From Apostichopus japonicus (Eukaryota > Echinodermata > Holothuroidea > Aspidochirotida > Stichopodidae), in assembly GCF_037975245.1 (NCBI RefSeq), contig NC_092574.1:10815213-10879212 (forward strand): a stretch of 64,000 nucleotides of DNA. Reading direction: 5' to 3'. Below the pieces are notes generated by a model, which was not told the origin of the DNA, searched no databases, and saw only the letters and a program-made list of their open reading frames with translations. This document shows, in pieces, positions 24,237 through 36,569 of this stretch (its first letter is position 1; every line of letters starts with the position of its first letter). The position numbers were made by a program, and so were the translations under genes.

Positions 24237-27200
24237 CTTGTTAAGACTAGGTGTGGTAGAGAAAACAAACACACATGTGGTAAGAAATATGTCTTCAGAT
24301 TCTTTTACAATAAAAAATATTCAATAAATAACACAAAACCACGAATGGGGTTATAATTCTGCCTAGATCGTGTCCGACCCAAAACCACCACTATCAATAC
24401 AGAGAGGGAAATCATAATAATCCATTTAGGAGTAACAAAGGAACAAAAATTTGTTAACCTCTTTTCTAAGAATCCCAATGCATCTCTCCAGTTCCTCCTC
24501 AGACTGACAAGTTTGAGCTCACAAATCCACCGACTGAGAGCATAAAAGGTACAAATTGTCCAATTTGCAACCATTATGGGGATTCCGTGGGGACTTATAA
24601 AGCCTGTTATGACAAACTTGTAAGCCTAAGAAGAAGTCACCACAAATCTTTTCCCTTCCTGATATGGATCTCAGTAAATACTACAAGTGAGTTGCCCACA
24701 GGGTGAATTTGAAGCGATTGTATTAAGCAAGTGTAGAGCAAAAAACACTGTTATCGCCAAAACAGAGCTTTTAAAAGTTCTATTTTAAAAGGTTCTGAAA
24801 GTGGTGATTTCACACAAAAGATGAAACTAAAGCGAGACTCCCAAAATGTATTAGTTGTATAAAACAATAAAGAACTGTCCCAACAAAGGCAAAATTTGAA
24901 ATCACTCAAACATATGTAACAGTTTGTGTTGGGTAGTTTTAACTTTGACCAAGCTGTGTAATATAATATATATCAATCTTAACCTGAAGATCTACTTGAA
25001 TCAACCACTCCTTAGAAGATTTTACACTATTCTGTTCAATTCAGTAAAATTTTGTGTCCCACACTCGATGACCTGTCGGGTGGGAGGTACGGAAGGATCA
25101 GGTAGATACAGTGACCCGGGGTCAAGGGTCACTTAAGGGGCTCTGGGATTCATGAAGTAATCAATAATCTATCCTTTTTTTCATAATTTATACTTCCGTA
25201 AAAATTAAAGCCTTAAGAAGGAAAGGGGTGGGAGGGGGCATAGTAACATATTGTTCCCCAAAGGCCCAACCTATCTCTCAATGGTATTTATCATTGTATG
25301 AACAAATTTAATGCCTTATCTTTTACATTTTTTTGCTTTTACAAACCTTTGAATGTTTTTGCCCAAATTTATGTGTTCCTCGGGTGCCATTTTGGATTCA
25401 AGGATTAAACAAACAGATTCAGTTTTCAGATATCTCATATCTTTCCATTGATGATCAAGTATCTATCAATGTTAACCACAGAAAATTCAATGTGCTTCAT
25501 TAATATGCGATCATCCTAAGATAATTCCCCCCCCCCCCTCCCCTCCTGCAGTGATTAATTATAAGTGTTTGTCTATAAAGTTGAATTGACCTTTTTGATA
25601 TCTAGGGAATATAAATAGAAGACTAACTATCATCTGAAGGATCCACAACACTCACCTGGTTTTAGGAGTCTAGTAGCTCCGAAACTTACCTCCTATTTAT
25701 TTACGCTTTACCCACTATCTGGAAAAGCTGCTGGCAACAGGGCGCTATCCGTATTGCTTTTTTACAGTCCTGAGCATTTTTTCTTTTTCTTGTAAAGGGG
25801 ATACCGACACACAAGCTTTCTGTAGCTTCCTTGTGTAATCCCCTCAAGGATTTACCATGTTTTAAGTCTCTTGCCTGAACACATCACTGTAAATTCGTTG
25901 CACATTGTTGGTTGAAATAAAGTTGAATTGGACTGATAAAAAAAATCCCCATATTGATCTTGGGTGATTAATTTCAAGTCAGCTTGTAATAAAAACAGTT
26001 ATAAGACGATATATGTTAATTAACAATCATTGAACTGAAATTTGTTCAATGTTCAAACTACAAAATTGTACATAGGTTCAGAGAAACATATTTAAGCATT
26101 GACCGAATTGATTGGACAATGATTGCTACCATCCTCTCCAAGCATCGGTCAAATTCAAAAGCAATTTGACTTGTGTTACTGATCCCACTCTCGGTGCCTA
26201 ATCCCGTATATTTGAGTCAAGTTGACAAAATTGGAACTGAGTTTATAAAGAACAAATATTTGATAGATAACTCAGCTTCAAGTTTGCACACTTCACATCT
26301 AATTAATCTTCACCCAATTTTTACAACCTTTCCGTTTTGTTAAAACTTTTATCATCCCAATTCCCAGTGACAGGCTCAATTATTCATATCTGTCGCGGGA
26401 ACGAAAAATCATGTTTTCCTGGCCTATCAGAAACACATTCCGATAATGTGGTACAGTGTATTTATTGAGGAGATATCAAAAGGAGGAAAATTGGCCATGT
26501 ATAGTCCCAAACATGCAATCATCTCTAAGTCAACATGCCCCAAGAATAAACTTTAAACCACAGTTATTTAACAGAGACAGACTTTTAGCTCAGGTACTGC
26601 CTAGATCGGTCATGTTTACAGAGAAAAAAAAATAGATTAATATTTTCCTCACTGTTAAAAGTGATATTATCCTTAAAATGTCAAGTATAAGAGTCAAGTT
26701 TGGTATATTTAGTAAAAGACTTGGGTTTTATCTAAGAAAAACATTGCCCTAGGTCCTTGGCGGGATGCTGGTTGGATGCAGGCTGCATCATGAAAAAGCT
26801 TCCAGCCTCGGCTGGGAATGATAATAAACTTGGTCGACTGTCGGCACTTTTGTGGTCTAAGGGGGTGAGTTGAGAGTGTGAATGGGACATGCTGGCTGAA
26901 CAAACATGATGTCACCGGCACATCCCCACAGCACAAAGCGTTCATGCTGATTGACAAACCAGTCTTTAGATTTCGGGGTCGGCACTCTCGAGGAGAGACG
27001 CTCCTCCTCCTCGTCTGCCAAAACCCATCAACCCACTTAAAAAATGTTGCAGGAAGTGGCTGTGATGAGCACGCACATTGACACATTTCATTAACGCCAA
27101 TTTGCCGAACCCTCCGAGATGGACAGCGGGTATTAAAACAGCCAAATTCTGGATATCTTTGAAGTGACGCACTCTCTATTTATTCTGTTAAAGAGTGTGG

Positions 27201-28652
27201 TGAGAGTTTAGTCCCTTAAGATGTGTCCAATATCGTTTCAAGAATTTCCCTCTTTAATAGACTGAAATTTTGTCACTTTTAATTTTCACAGAGTGACATA
27301 TTTTTTTTTTTTTTGAGTTCTGACACTTGTGGGTTCCATTCCACTCTTGTAAGCGCTACAAAAATTTGCTAAAATTCACTGTTGGGAGAAGATTGGAAAT
27401 CATTCCTGAAAAAGATTGTCATTTGGTGGACACTCACAGAGCATGAATTCTATCTCTTAAGAATAAGTGTGTTAACATGCTCAGTGTATAAATGATTGGT
27501 TTTATACTAGTTTACATTTAAGGGAAACTGGAACAGACTAACAACAGCATCTTAATAACTATAAAGTACATGTTTCATTACTGCAAAAAAAAAATTCAGC
27601 TACTGAGATGGATGACCGTAATTACTATCTGCCATGAAAGAGATACTTGATACCGTATGCGCTATACAGTCTATAGGATGGAAGCGACTGCTAAAGGAGC
27701 TCTTAACATGGTAGAGCAAGAGTGCAGCCATTGTGGGGAGACAGGGAAGTGATATACAATTTAAATACATAACTATAAGGCATGGTTATAACTACTATGT
27801 GAAAACCTACATGGTATATGAACAGAGAAAAAAACATTGCTGGAAAAACTTAATTCGGACATTATACAATTCTGCCATATAATGGAAATTGTTGTGAGAA
27901 AATGATAAAATAGGATCATTATCTGATATATAGAGTGTCAGAGATAAATGGAGTAGCTGTATGTGTATAGGAACTATGTTATTATAGGAATATCTAGGAA
28001 TAATGAGAAATACCTTACATAATAAAATAAACTGGATAATTATGGATAACACCTAGAACCTTTATGATTAAAAATTGCCTGTTTAAAAATTATGTTAACC
28101 ATTTTTAAAACAACAGTAGCTTCTTCCAACCTGTAGTCCTCTCCCCACCCCCCCCCCCCTTACCCATCAGTGTTTATCTTGTTTTTTTCTTTCTTATTCT
28201 TTCTTTTGAATTGACTGTTGCCACTACAGGCAGGGGACAACTACTGCCCCATTTCTTTTAATTGAATTAATGCTACCATTCCATCCTCCCCAGATTATTT
28301 TCAATCCTTGCCCTTCCTTGCCCTCAATTAAAAGCAATAATTGCCAACCACATTCTTTCACTTAAAGTAATTCCTAAAAGTAAATGCTGCCAATGCCTGT
28401 ACCTGCGCCACATGGAATTGTCACATCTATGAAAAGCTCCCATACCTTCCCCCCTCCCCCTTTCCCTTCCATTCCACCTCAACAATTAACACATTTATGA
28501 TAATTTATTACTGTGTAATACAGCTGGGTATGTATACTTAAAATCATATTCAAAAATGTTTGAAGCTTTGAGAGAGTCTCCTATCCCGCTTCTCCCCCCT
28601 CCCCCACCATCACGATTCGACTTGCCCACTTGAAGATGCAAAATTTCTCAAC
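24232..28652. other. Gene-free stretch
   Basis: Contains a nuclear-receptor-type site at 25119-25131, a C-run near 25526, a CpG-richer patch at about 26740-27130, and a donor-like dispersed repeat copy at about 27660-27752. A 125-codon minus-strand frame at 26709-27086 sits on the CpG patch but has no recognised domain. Confidence 0.45.
25119..25131 (+). promoter_or_regulatory. Perfect DR1 nuclear-receptor element
   Basis: GGGTCA, one base, GGGTCA: a direct repeat with one-base spacing (DR1), the class bound by RXR and HNF4-type receptors. TGACCC at 25112-25117 lies just upstream in inverted orientation, so three half-sites are packed in 20 bases. Function is inferred from the motif alone. 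Confidence 0.35.
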
Positions 28653-28684
28653 ATAATATACTAGTTGCAACCCTAGTATATTAT
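28653..28684. repeat. 12-bp perfect inverted repeat
   Basis: ATAATATACTAG at 28653-28664 is followed, after eight bases, by its exact complement at 28673-28684. It would fold as a small AT-rich hairpin. No terminator-like T-run or RNA gene is attached. Confidence 0.7.
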
Positions 28685-29670
28685 ATCGAGAACTACATAT
28701 ATATATAGATATTCATACACATATATAACAAAAAGATCATATAGTGAGACCTTTCATAAATTTTTGTCATTCTTTTGAAACTGCTCCAGATGTTTAAGTC
28801 ATTTACCGATTTAAAGAAATCCAGCCTCCTAGTTAAGCCACATTCCATAGTTTTCAGACTGAGAGAACATGTAGTACATTGTATAGTGAGCTGCACCACC
28901 ATCCTCAAAGAACAGCCGTATACCATCACTTAGCTAGAGTGAGCCGCAGGGAAAACAAGGATAGCAGGTAGTGAGAGAAATCAAAATCTGTGAACGCATT
29001 TAATCCCTACATCTTCTTTTCGTTTTCTTATTTTGCCCCCTTTTTTTTTTTGGCATCGATATAATATCTGGCCTACAGTACGGACATTCTTTTTTTTGGA
29101 AGAGATCATGCATGGAGAAGACATGGAGTAGACATGGAGTTCATATATGCTCCCAAGAGGCTCCCAAAGAGGCTCCTAGCTGTATTATTAAAAGCAGAGG
29201 AAGAATATTAACCAAAACAGCAGCAAATACACACGAGACGTACCATGCCGGCCATATGCATGTATCGTATCCATGCGGCCATAATATGATCCTCATAATG
29301 GTTGATTGCAATGTGTTCATAGCCCTAGAAATATTCAGACAGTGAATTACTAAAACAAATACCCCGAAATGTAAAAGGCCTACATTTTTCAATCTGCCCT
29401 GCGAGCTTGAAACCACAGTCTTTCTATATATCAACCAATTATCTTTCGGGCAGAGCATTTATCCCACGTTTTCCAGCAGGTTTCATCCAACTGACTCTCT
29501 GCAGTCGAATAAAATACTGAGGGATAAAAATGCCAGTTCCAATGGAGATCAGCCGAGGACGGTCTTGAGCCCAGGCCCCTACTGAGAAACTATCTCGCCA
29601 GCCCCCTCGTATACCCTCCAGCGATATCTTCTTTCCACTAAAACATTCAACCAGCAAATTAGCATCCCAG

Positions 29671-29724
29671 GGGCTGGTCTATTCCAGTCGAGATATTGAA
29701 TATGACAGCTTAGTAGACCAGCCC
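29671..29724. repeat. 11-bp perfect inverted repeat
   Basis: GGGCTGGTCTA at 29671-29681 and its exact complement at 29714-29724 enclose a 32-base loop. The stem does not extend outward. It is too short for a typical microRNA precursor. Confidence 0.7.
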
Positions 29725-30594
29725 AGACTGTGTTATAATACCAAATAGCTATACATCTATCCGTAGAAGTACACTGGTAGTGGCATATTATAGTTATAGG
29801 GTCAAGTGAACTTCACCAGCCGTGTGTAAACTGTGAAGATACGCCTCCAGAACAGTGCCTGCAACCGAGATTGGGCAGTAGCGTCGTCGTCGTCGTCGAT
29901 TGATTCCGAGACTGGGAAAAACCGATGACGATGACGACGATGTCTTCTGATCTCTGTTGTTTGTACAATAGAATGAGGCAAATTGGTCGTCGAATGGATG
30001 CAATTACGGTAATCTATAATTATAGCACTTTACACACAGTCCTGCAAAGATGATCTACGGGGGGGGTTTGTAGATAGCTAATTCTACTGACCTTGTCACT
30101 GGGTGTTTTTAGTAAGAATATAAACCACCATCTTGTACTTTTTCACTCAGTTGTCAGATGGTTATTACCACAATTAAGAAATAAAGAAAATTACTATTGT
30201 GCTGTAACTAATAATTCTTGTTAAAAATAGCTTTTTTTTAGTTTAGTTTTTTTTTTATGATATCAATATTTTTGGTTGAAGTTTTACCAAAGTGAAATGC
30301 ACAGATTAGTTCAGTTTAAGCATGCACTGAGTATTGAATTAGGACTTAAGGTTGAAAAGGCTTGAAGAATTTTTATTTTTTTGTATTGTTAAAGTTCTCA
30401 TTACATTATTTTAAACAATTAATTAACTCATATTAATTAGATAATTTGGTGAACGCATCAGAAGAGCATAAAAGTAACATATCAATATATAACGACGGAT
30501 CACACGCTAAAAAGTTTACTCGAAGCTTGTGACATATCTTTGAATCTGAATTTTCAGTGCAGATTGCATTTTAAGACCAATTTTCTGTTTACCA

Positions 30595-30693
30595 ATGTTA
30601 GTGTGGAGGCCAGAGGAAAAATCTCAAGGATGTATGATGAAACCCGAGCACAACATTTTCTCATCTATGTTAGTGTGGAGGCCAGAGGAAAAA
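30595..30693. repeat. 27-bp direct duplication, 72 bases apart
   Basis: ATGTTAGTGTGGAGGCCAGA followed by GGAAAAA occurs at 30595-30621 and again at 30667-30693 without mismatch. The 45 bases between are not similar to what follows the second copy, so this is either two units of a decayed tandem repeat or a recent local duplication. Confidence 0.85.
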
Positions 30694-31049
30694 ACAATTG
30701 GTTTAATTAATTGAGGATCATGAGTCATAATCAAAACCTCACTTAGACTGAGCTGTGTCCATGTAGGGTAGGCCAGAGGGATATTGAAGTCCAATATGCC
30801 TTAAAGGCCCATGAAATTACTGCGATATTATTTGGCATTGGAACTCTGTCTCTCAGGCATAATTTATAATGTGGAAAATACCAGGCCCTATCAAAAAGTT
30901 CATAAAGAAAAAAAAACAGTTAAATAAAATCAACAGGAAAACATAATACATGTTAAAACATACAGCGTGAGATTACTTTGGGCGTTCACAATTGTACTCA
31001 CACATATATATCACTGATTTTTTACTGATTTATCACTGCTAATTAAAGT

Positions 31050-31575
31050 GAATGGGGAGGGGGCAGGGGGAGGGGGAGGGACCCAAATTATCAAAGCTAT
31101 CTGAAATATACCATATACCATACCTGAGTGGTAAATTCATTTCCTTCCATCCTGTTTGGGGTAAAAACGAAAGGGAGAGAAAGAGGGAAGGGGAAATTAG
31201 GAGTGGGGAGAGAGGAGAGAGAGGGGAAGCCTGAGGGGAAAAGAATGGAGCAGAGGGAATGAGAGGGAACAGGGGGATGGGAGGGGAACAGAGGAGATGA
31301 GAGGGAGTATGAGAACAGGCATGTGAAGGGAACAGAGGGGATGAGAAAAAGGATGAGAGGACGAGAGGGAGTGAAGAGGGGGGAACAGCGGAAGAGAGGG
31401 GGAGAGAGTAGGGGTTGAGTGGGAAGATGGAGTAGAAGATGGGATAAGAGAGTTTGAAGAGTGGGGGAAGGTGGGGGAAGGTGGGGGAAGGTGGGGGAAG
31501 AGAGAGAAGATGAGAGGTGGAGATAGGGTGGATGAGTGGGGAAGAGATGGGAAGAGGCAGGAGGGGGAGGAAATC
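31050..31575. repeat. Polypurine low-complexity block
   Basis: More than 500 bases of mostly G and A on the plus strand, interrupted by a less biased segment at about 31082-31165. It includes a (GGTGGGGGAA)n run of about four units at 31460-31500. The complementary strand has long open frames rich in Ser, Pro and Leu that result from the composition. Confidence 0.85.
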
Positions 31576-34500
31576 TTCCATCCCAGCTGGACAGACATTT
31601 GCACTACCATCTGAGCGCTTCATCCCAGCAAAGTTGGAATCAGTCCTGTAGTAGCTACCATAGTCAGATGCCACATGAACCATTCAAAGTTATAAGGTGA
31701 TTAAGGTCAATGCTTGAAAGTTGGAACCCTTCATCACCTTTCCCTATCCAACAATCTACCCTGTGATATAACCCCATCCTATAACCCCATCCCATATCCC
31801 ATTTTACTACCTTCTTCACTGACTCCAAAGGTAAGAAAAGTTCAAGTTAATGGCTGAAGGACAGAGCAAGGTCACTGCTGTTGCATTGAGAGGGAGACTT
31901 TTTCCCCAAATAAAGCCAAGACATGCAGAGCTCCCTCTACACATGTGTACATTCTTAAAGTGATTCTGTCCGTTTCGAATTAGGAAATACATGAAACTGT
32001 TCATTTTTTAAACATTTGAACTTAGTTTATGCTGCTTATCTGACAAACCATGAAAAATGAGGTTTCACCAAGCTAAGTTTGCATAAAACGTTTCATTAAT
32101 TAAGAAATTAATGATCGAAAGTATCTGATGACGACAGATATCATTCACGTATTCTGTTACGCCATGCCTCTTGATTTAAACTAGCCAATGAGAGAACGCA
32201 CTGTAATGCATATTCAGAACCAATGAAGGTCTCAGCTCTCCTTGCTCGAAGAACAGCTGATCGTTGATGCAACTAGCAGACTAGTGACAACAGTAATAAG
32301 TGTGATGAACGTAGTCTATGGTCACCCATTATATTACTACACTTGGTATCACAGACCGTCAATCATCTTCACAATCTATCTCTCCGACTAGGCCTAATAA
32401 CGTAATTTTATTACAACTAGATCACTGACTAGGCTACTAATATTATACTAAGACCTAGGCCCTACCCTGACAGTAACAGTTAGCTCAAGTTCTAACTGAC
32501 GTTCGATAAAGCTGATCGAAGGAACACTGACTTACCATCTTTATTGTATATTTAAATTCAGAGCTAATTTTACCATTTTTAAGCCGTTTCTGTTAGTTTT
32601 AACAACTATCACTATCATTTTCAGTCATCAAATGACATATTTCATACATGAACAACACCGGTGGTACATAATGAAAAATAATTAAAAACATACGATCAAA
32701 CATCATCTTATCTATTTCCTTTTCAAAATGCATGTATTCGCTTTAAGTCATAAATAATTCGACTAAAATCTTGGTCAATTTTTTGGCAAGCTGCCATATA
32801 TCTCCATCGTGCCGATGTTGCCTGCATGCTATTTGTGTGGTATATACTTTCACTAACTCCCTCCTGTGAAGCGTTGTGCATCTGAAGCAAATCTGGACGA
32901 CACAATCAAATATATCTGTTTACCTTTTGCAATTCATCTAACTGAGACTATACCTGGAAACACTACATATATATTAAAACCATCGGTAGTGGGTGGACTG
33001 CGCGATCTTTATTTTATTCAGAGTTAGGTTGACAAGTATATTACATGGTTTGATATCAACGGTAGATTACAGTTAGTTTGTACGGTTGAGCAAAGGAACT
33101 GAGATCTTCAGCAACATAATTGTACCAATTAACAATGTCTTTTATAGAAGTATATGCTGCATAATATTTAACACTTAAAACACCTTAGTAATATCCCTCT
33201 ATAATTTATTCGCTTTATAGGCTCTGATCCCCCTTCCAAGTTATTCCAAGAGATCGAGCGCTTGTTTATGACGTTAAACGATGCTAATTTTCTATGACAA
33301 TCTCTTTAAAGATGATGATAAAAAAAAATTCTGGTTGAACATGTTCGATATATAAATGACCACTAGTTCTACTACTTAGCATACATATGGAGGCAATGAA
33401 CTGGGAAATTCAAATGGGGAAGGAAAGAAATGGAGGATGATGGGAGAGAAAGGGGGCAGGGTGGCAAATTTTAAGAGCAGTGCAAACAGGTCTCCATTAT
33501 TACAACTTGTAAGTACCCCTAATGCATATTCATAGACTCTCTGCATATGAATAATCTGGTTTTGTCTCCTCTAAAAGCTGCAGAAATATTTGCATTGTCT
33601 AAAAATAATCAAGAGACCGCCGGCTCTGTCACGTTCTAGACCTATTGTAAATCTCTCTATACAAAGGACCCCTACCGACGTTAGCCTGATGCCTGCTAAT
33701 TTGGGAAATATTCCAGTCAAGATGCATGTTATCAATTGCTATTGGGTTGCATAGCAGGGGTGACAAATATGAAAATTTGTAACATCTGGCCACTTCCTTT
33801 TGTATTTCAGATCAAACTGTATATGTGGTCTGTCTATGATCATAGTTAAATGCCAAAACGGTGCCAAACACTGCCCCTTTAAACGTAACCACATTACTAT
33901 GTTAGTAATAGATCAAGCAGATTTACCCACACCACTGTGTGTGTGAATATTATACAAAGCATCTAGTCAGAACATAATAGAGTTATTGCAATAAACCATA
34001 TTGTGTAATTACACAGCAGTTTAAAGGGAATTTAATCCACTGACACACAATGTCAAATTTATGTTGAGAAAAGAGAAAAAAAATCTTCCACACTGTTAGT
34101 TGAAAATCTCAAATCTGTTTCTGTCCCTACAGTAACTCCTGCAGATATATAATGGATTAAATATCATAGTTCTTTCTGGCTAAACGCAGCTCCCTTACTC
34201 CTAGAATTTGCATAACAAAAGGAAGTCTGTGATGTCATCATCTTGACAGATCTAGCATTCTTCAAAAGCTTTATCTATCCTTTATTTTAGTCTTCCTGTT
34301 GATTAATCCTTGAATTGATATTTTCGATGATCTGTCAACGCTTTCCTCATTCAGAATTTCATCAAAATGTTCAAATATTTAAACGATTTAAATATATTAC
34401 AAAGAAATATATATTACAAAATTGACTTTCTAAGCTCAGTTGCCATGACGACATCAATATGTCACTCTGCTGTTGCAAGATTTTTGCATTCACAAAACAT

Positions 34501-36469
34501 CATCAAAGTTACATAAAAAATCCATGTAGCTTTGCAATGCCATATATGTGATGTATCATTTCCATCATAGTTGTTCAGCAATCAACTCCAGGCACCTTTA
34601 TATCCCTTTAACCCCTGTAGAAAAAAAACCTTTTCCCAATCAAAAATGTGAGGAACCACACGTAACGATCTGATAAATTTTTGCCCTTCTATCAGGCCAT
34701 GTTGCAAAGACATATTTTCTAAGACGAGGAAAGGACTTTTTGCAGGAGCATATATAGTTGAGAGTTTCCCCCCCCCCCCCACATATTTTCTCAGGCATAT
34801 TTTGTTAGCTGATTGCAAACCCTTGCATTCTTTAGTATTCTACGAGGCATTTTTTGAACTGTTTTGATTAAAGATATATATTTCGGCTACAATTTCCCTG
34901 AGGTGCATGTAACCATCAATTAGCTCACAGCAGTAATGGGGAGCTTCTTCCTAAACCTTCTTTTCTAAACGCAGGCGAATATACCCTGACACTGAAAAAT
35001 GAGGTAATGCAAACATCAATAGGGCCAAAAATATGATGAGTCACTGACCCCTTAACTGCAGTCCTCTATTAAAGTTAGCAGACTTCAATACAAATAGAAA
35101 AATACGCACTGGAGCCGAAAAGGGAGAAAGAATGAGTTTCATGTCCGCAAGGGAAACACATATCTCAAAGCAGTTTTAAATAAATTTGTGAGTGGGACAT
35201 TTTAAAGCTTTATATAGTTCCTCCTAATTTACATAACATTAAATCTAGTTCAATTTAATTATGTAAATACCTGATAACTGTCCATTATATCAAAATTATC
35301 ACAATATTTTACAGAATATTTTTTTCTATATTTGGTATTCATTATACTGATGGGACCAGTGCTCCAGAGACCACTGCCAATCAGATCTTGTGTTTAATAT
35401 TAAAGTCAAATACAGTGTCACGAATCACTGGCATATACTGTATGCTAAACTTCTCTTTTTGGGGACCAGGGCCCAAAGCAAATACCAGGTGGACAGATAG
35501 GCTGTTTTAGGGGAGGGGGAGGTAAAAAGATTTAGGGGACCTTTTACAGGAAAAATTAGAACTATTCAAAACACAACAAATTGCCATTTATCACACACTT
35601 CTACGATATAGTTTTGAGATGTTTAAACATGATGCTCTTGAGACTACTGTGGGGAATTAAGGGGTTGGGAGAACATATTGAGGTATAAAAAGAATTCTTA
35701 ACGCTTATAAAGTAACGTTAGCTTTAATTGGCAGCTGTCTATATGGCAGAAGGCAACTTTAGCCAATCATCACAGAAGCACTTTATAGTGTAGAACCACA
35801 TATCAGACAGCAGTTTTTACAGCATAGCACGTACAGCAAAGCTATCATATACCTACATACAAGTGTCTATAAATCACAGTTTAACTTTGGAAACTTCTAA
35901 CGACCTTTGACTCTGGGAAAACCATTTTAATTGTTCAAGGAACCCCCCAAAAAAACCGCAAAACGCTACGAATCAGGCTGGATGCGACTTTTCAGGGGAG
36001 CTTCAGTTAAGATAAACTTTCTCGTGAGTCTATCTATACCTCCTCCAATAAAGCGATCACACATATAGGCCTATATAAGATGGATTTGGTAGCCAGGGTT
36101 GATATTCAGGGGAAGACACTGATTTATGGGAAGCACCCTGCAGTCCTCTACCTTTGAAGATGGCATCCTTGTTTATCCTTCCTGCGAAAAGAGATCAATT
36201 TTATTAAAACAGCTTGCCAAGATTCCTGGGATTTGAACAGGGTTGACCTCTTCTCCAAGTGCTTGCTTGCTTGCTGCTGCTGCTATTGCAGTCTACGATA
36301 GAGAGAGAGACGCTGAGGCTAAATATCATCATTGTCGTCATTTCTCCTCCTAGTTGGAAAAGTGATGAGAAATGTTTACAGAACGGAAGGGATGAGAGGG
36401 GGAAATTTTACTCCGAGACTCTCGAAAATTGATTCTAGCTTGTAAATCAGTTGGGCATCTTTGTGAGCA
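31576..36469. other. Gene-free stretch, possibly MICU intron
   Basis: AT-rich sequence lying downstream of the MICU exon on the gene's strand. It holds CCAAT-type and POU-type motifs near 32183-32217, an ATGCATATTCAT site at 33522-33533, a C-run near 34768 and a GCTT/GCTG repeat near 36262-36285. A 30-base AG-to-GT segment at 36152-36181 is discussed as a finding. No MICU EF-hand exon was recognised. Confidence 0.4.
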
Positions 36470-36569
36470 AAGGAAATTACATGTGTACACCATGTATGTA
36501 CTTTTATGTGTAATATATCTATATATTACACATAAAAGTACATACATGGTGGATACATGTAATTTCCTT
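36470..36569. repeat. 100-bp near-perfect palindrome
   Basis: The left arm at 36470-36518 and right arm at 36521-36569 are 49 bases each and separated by two bases. The arms match except for two positions near 36485-36488 and their partners. The outer ends are AAGGAAATTACATGT and its complement. Such a structure fits a palindromic miniature transposon relic or a hairpin RNA locus. Flanking target duplications are not evident. Confidence 0.9.

Larger units (their letters stand above)
28685..31049. other. Gene-free stretch with a CpG-richer patch and a GTC/GAC repeat
   Basis: CpG rises at about 29440-29960. The trinucleotide run (GTC)n at 29883-29898 is followed by GAC/GAT repeats at 29923-29941, which can partly pair with it. 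A hairpin at 29671-29724 and a 72-base-period duplication at 30595-30693 are listed separately. Confidence 0.45.

Noticed and set aside
24065-24356. Tyr/Ile-repeat frames on both strands
   Set aside because: They are translations of the (TA)n microsatellite.
31039-31683. 214-codon minus-strand Pro/Ser-rich frame
   Set aside because: It is produced by the polypurine block on the plus strand; composition explains both openness and residues.
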